Shown in pieces: positions 61,695 to 64,000 of a DNA stretch of 64,000 nt. Position 1 is the first letter of the stretch, and every line of letters starts with the position of its first letter. Origin of the DNA: Glandiceps talaboti (lineage: Eukaryota > Hemichordata > Enteropneusta > Spengelidae); the NCBI RefSeq assembly GCF_964340395.1, contig NC_135557.1:10957046-11021045 (forward strand). The letters are read 5' to 3'. The notes under the pieces are model-generated. The model saw only the letters and a list, made by a program, of their open reading frames with translations. It had not been told where the DNA came from and searched no databases. Position numbers and translations under genes: made by a program.

Positions 61695-62799
61695 AAAATG
61701 TACAAATCTGTTTTGAACTTTTGATGCCTATAATTTGGTATCAGGTGATCGTTAAGCTATGTCGGATGTTATATTTTTGTTGGATCTTTGCGGATCTTGG
61801 GAGTGTATTTCACCTCTTCAGATGCTTTAAGTTTAGAAATTTCGCAAGTTCTACATTCTATAACAGTACTTCAACTGACTTTAATATATCCATATCAAAC
61901 GGGTCATCACATGACGCAAATTGATGAAAGCGGTAGTGTCCTTATAAGGGTGCCCTTTTTGTTTCTCATCTCCAGTGGAATAACCAGGCAGAGCGCGCAC
62001 TGGCGAAATAAAAAAGGATGCAAGGAAACAAAATCTGTATATTTTCAGTTCTAATCTGTCCTTTCTGTCCTGTCAGTCTCTGTACAACTTCTTTTTCTGT
62101 TCTCTTTATTGAATTTCTTGTTACAGGTCTCTTTCCTTCATTGTAGCAAGTTTGACAAGTCCATATAGAACAACTTTGTAAGAGGATGAATACTTATCAT
62201 CCTGATGGGTGTATATCTGTAGCCATGAACTATTGTATGCTTTTATCAGGCCATCGTCGCAAACCACCGCCTCGAAATGTAGTGGTAGAAATAATTAATT
62301 ATGGTTTGCGAGAATGTATCAGGAGTACTAATACATTCGTCCTTTTAATAATTACTTCTATGAAATCATTACTTCTATGAAAGAATGTTCTTTACTGTGA
62401 ACTTGTCCAAATAATCTACCAGATAACATACAAACATTTCTAAAACTCGGTACTCCTTTTCGATTTACTGTATAAAATTAATAATATAAACATCGGTAAC
62501 ATGCCAAACAAGTCTTTGTTGACCTTGAAGTACATTATATATTACGCATCTTCTGTAACTTGTAAGTTTTGTTACTAATGTTAGCAATAGGCAATAGCAA
62601 GACGTTATTGCATAGTGTCGACACCGACAAATTTACTTGCCAACATTCCAATGCTAAAACTATTTAAAATGATCAGCTATCACTGTTCCTTTGAGTCATT
62701 TTGTAAAATTTTTGTAACATCCATGCCTAAAACCTGTGTTTATGACAATTGAAGCTTGTAAGTTGTAACACACATCGTGACTAGAAGTTGACATCTGTA
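61695..62799. other. Stretch without recognised genes
   Basis: No coding similarity, RNA gene or clear repeat was seen before the minisatellite. Confidence 0.35.
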
Positions 62800-63955
62800 T
62801 CACCCCAATATGTAATAATCAACCCAATATGTAATACTAACCCAATATGTAATAACACCTTAACCCAATATGTAATACTAACCCAATATGTAATAACGCC
62901 TTAACCCAATATGTAATACTAACCCAATATGTAATAACGCCTTAACCCAATATGTAATACTAACCCAATATGTAATAACACCTTAACCCAATATGTAATA
63001 CTAACCCAATATGTAATAACATCTTAACCCAATATGTAATAAACCTAAACCAATATGTTTTATCACTTAACTCAATATGTTTCACTAACCCAATATGTAA
63101 TAATACCTTATACAAGTATGAAATACTAACCCAATATGTTTTGACACTTAAGTCAATTTATTTCACTAACCCAATATGTAATAACATCTTAACCCAATAT
63201 GTAATACTAACCCAATATGTAATAACACCTTAACCCAATATGTAATACTAACCCAATATGTAATAACGCCTTAACCCAATATGTAATACTAACCCAATAT
63301 GTAATAACATCTTAACCCAATATGTATTAAACCTAAACCAATATGTTTTGTCCCTTAACACAATATTTTTCACTAACCCAATATGTAATAATACCTTATA
63401 CTAGTATGAAATACTAACCCGATATGTTTTGACACTTAAGTCAATTTATTTCACTAACCCAATATGTAATAACGCCTTAACCCAATATGTAATACTAACC
63501 CAATATGTAATAACACCTTAACCCAATATGTAATACTAACCCAATATGTAATAACACGTTAACCCAATATGTAATACTAGCCCAATATGTAATAACACCT
63601 TAACCCAATATGTAATACTAACCCAATATGTAATAACGCCTTAACCCAATATGTAATACTAACCCAATATGTAATAACATCCTAACCCAATATGTAATAC
63701 TAACCCAATATGTAATAACATCTTAACCCAATATGTAATAATATCTTAAACTAGTATGAAATACTAACCCAATATGTTTTTACGCTTAAATGAATTTATT
63801 TCACTAACCCAATATGTAATAACATCTTAACCCCAATATGTAATACTAACCCAATATGTAATAACACCTTAACCCAATATGTAATACTAACCCAATATGT
63901 AATAACGCCTTAACCCAATATGTAATAAACCTAAACCAATATGTTTTATCACTTG
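62800..63955 (+). repeat. Minisatellite (ACCCAATATGTAATA)n with higher-order structure
   Basis: The basic pair TAACCCAATATGTAATAC + TAACCCAATATGTAATAACGCCT makes a 41 bp unit repeated more than 20 times. Variant blocks (AAACCTAAACCAATATGTTTT, then GTATGAAATACTAACCC and CAATTTATTTCAC) return near 63040, 63328, 63740 and 63925, giving a higher-order pattern. The array ends about 45 bp before the window edge. Confidence 0.95.
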
Positions 63956-64000
63956 ATGAATAATTGTTATCTAAGCTATCCACTAAAAGTAAACTGTTAA

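Noticed and set aside
62800-63955. CRISPR-like array of regular repeats
   Set aside because: There are no unique spacers, the variants are nested copies of one motif, and the DNA is eukaryotic; it is a minisatellite.

Overview
The window reads as AT-rich nuclear DNA of a marine invertebrate animal. Genes are split by GT/AG introns, non-LTR and Penelope-like retrotransposons are abundant, and fold-back elements, minisatellites and long microsatellites fill most of the space. The recognisable domains (NHL propeller, death-effector-like helices, a GT-B glycosyltransferase-like domain and a TRADD-N-like segment) are families known to be expanded in amphioxus, hemichordates, molluscs and cnidarians. 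I favour an invertebrate deuterostome but cannot settle the species.

Layout. 0-2.7 kb: a LINE tail, then a cluster of degenerate virus-like (Polinton/Maverick-like) ORFs arranged head to head. 2.8-12.4 kb: mainly dispersed non-autonomous repeats, including a fold-back element at 7.6-8.9 kb and a palindromic minisatellite at 10.5-11.0 kb. 12.4-13.2 kb: the terminal exon of an NHL-repeat gene. 13.3-17.4 kb: a region bounded by long inverted repeats, containing degenerate tandem repeats and a LINE scrap. 20.4-23.8 kb: two Penelope-like element copies head to head, forming a large inverted repeat. 24.0 kb: a death-effector-like gene fragment. 24.7-29.5 kb: a direct segmental duplication. 30.6-36.0 kb: a LINE scrap, trinucleotide repeats, a small hairpin element and a 3.6 kb inverted-repeat element carrying a near-perfect 0.63 kb tandem duplication.

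37.3-58.8 kb holds the main gene, on the + strand. I reconstruct 12 coding exons with matching splice phases. They encode a hydrophobic N-terminus and a GT-B/GT4-like glycosyltransferase domain with an EX7E motif (exon 1), a TRADD-N-like alpha/beta segment (exon 2), three tandem, equally long (147 nt) transmembrane exons (3-5), short charged linkers (6-7), a coiled coil (8), acidic and polar tail exons (9-10), a basic amphipathic segment (11) and a short acidic end (12). Nearly all introns are phase 1, so most exons could be skipped or swapped without changing the frame. The three transmembrane exons look like a duplicated cassette that may be alternatively spliced. Its introns are filled with LINE fragments, (AT)n and (TATG)n arrays and a 3.75 kb inverted-repeat element.

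59-64 kb: an RTE-like LINE fragment, a tandem-repeat element and, at the right edge, a minisatellite of more than 1.1 kb built on ACCCAATATGTAATA with a higher-order pattern. No tRNA, rRNA or CRISPR array was recognised. All assignments come from reading the sequence and translations; no database search was run.
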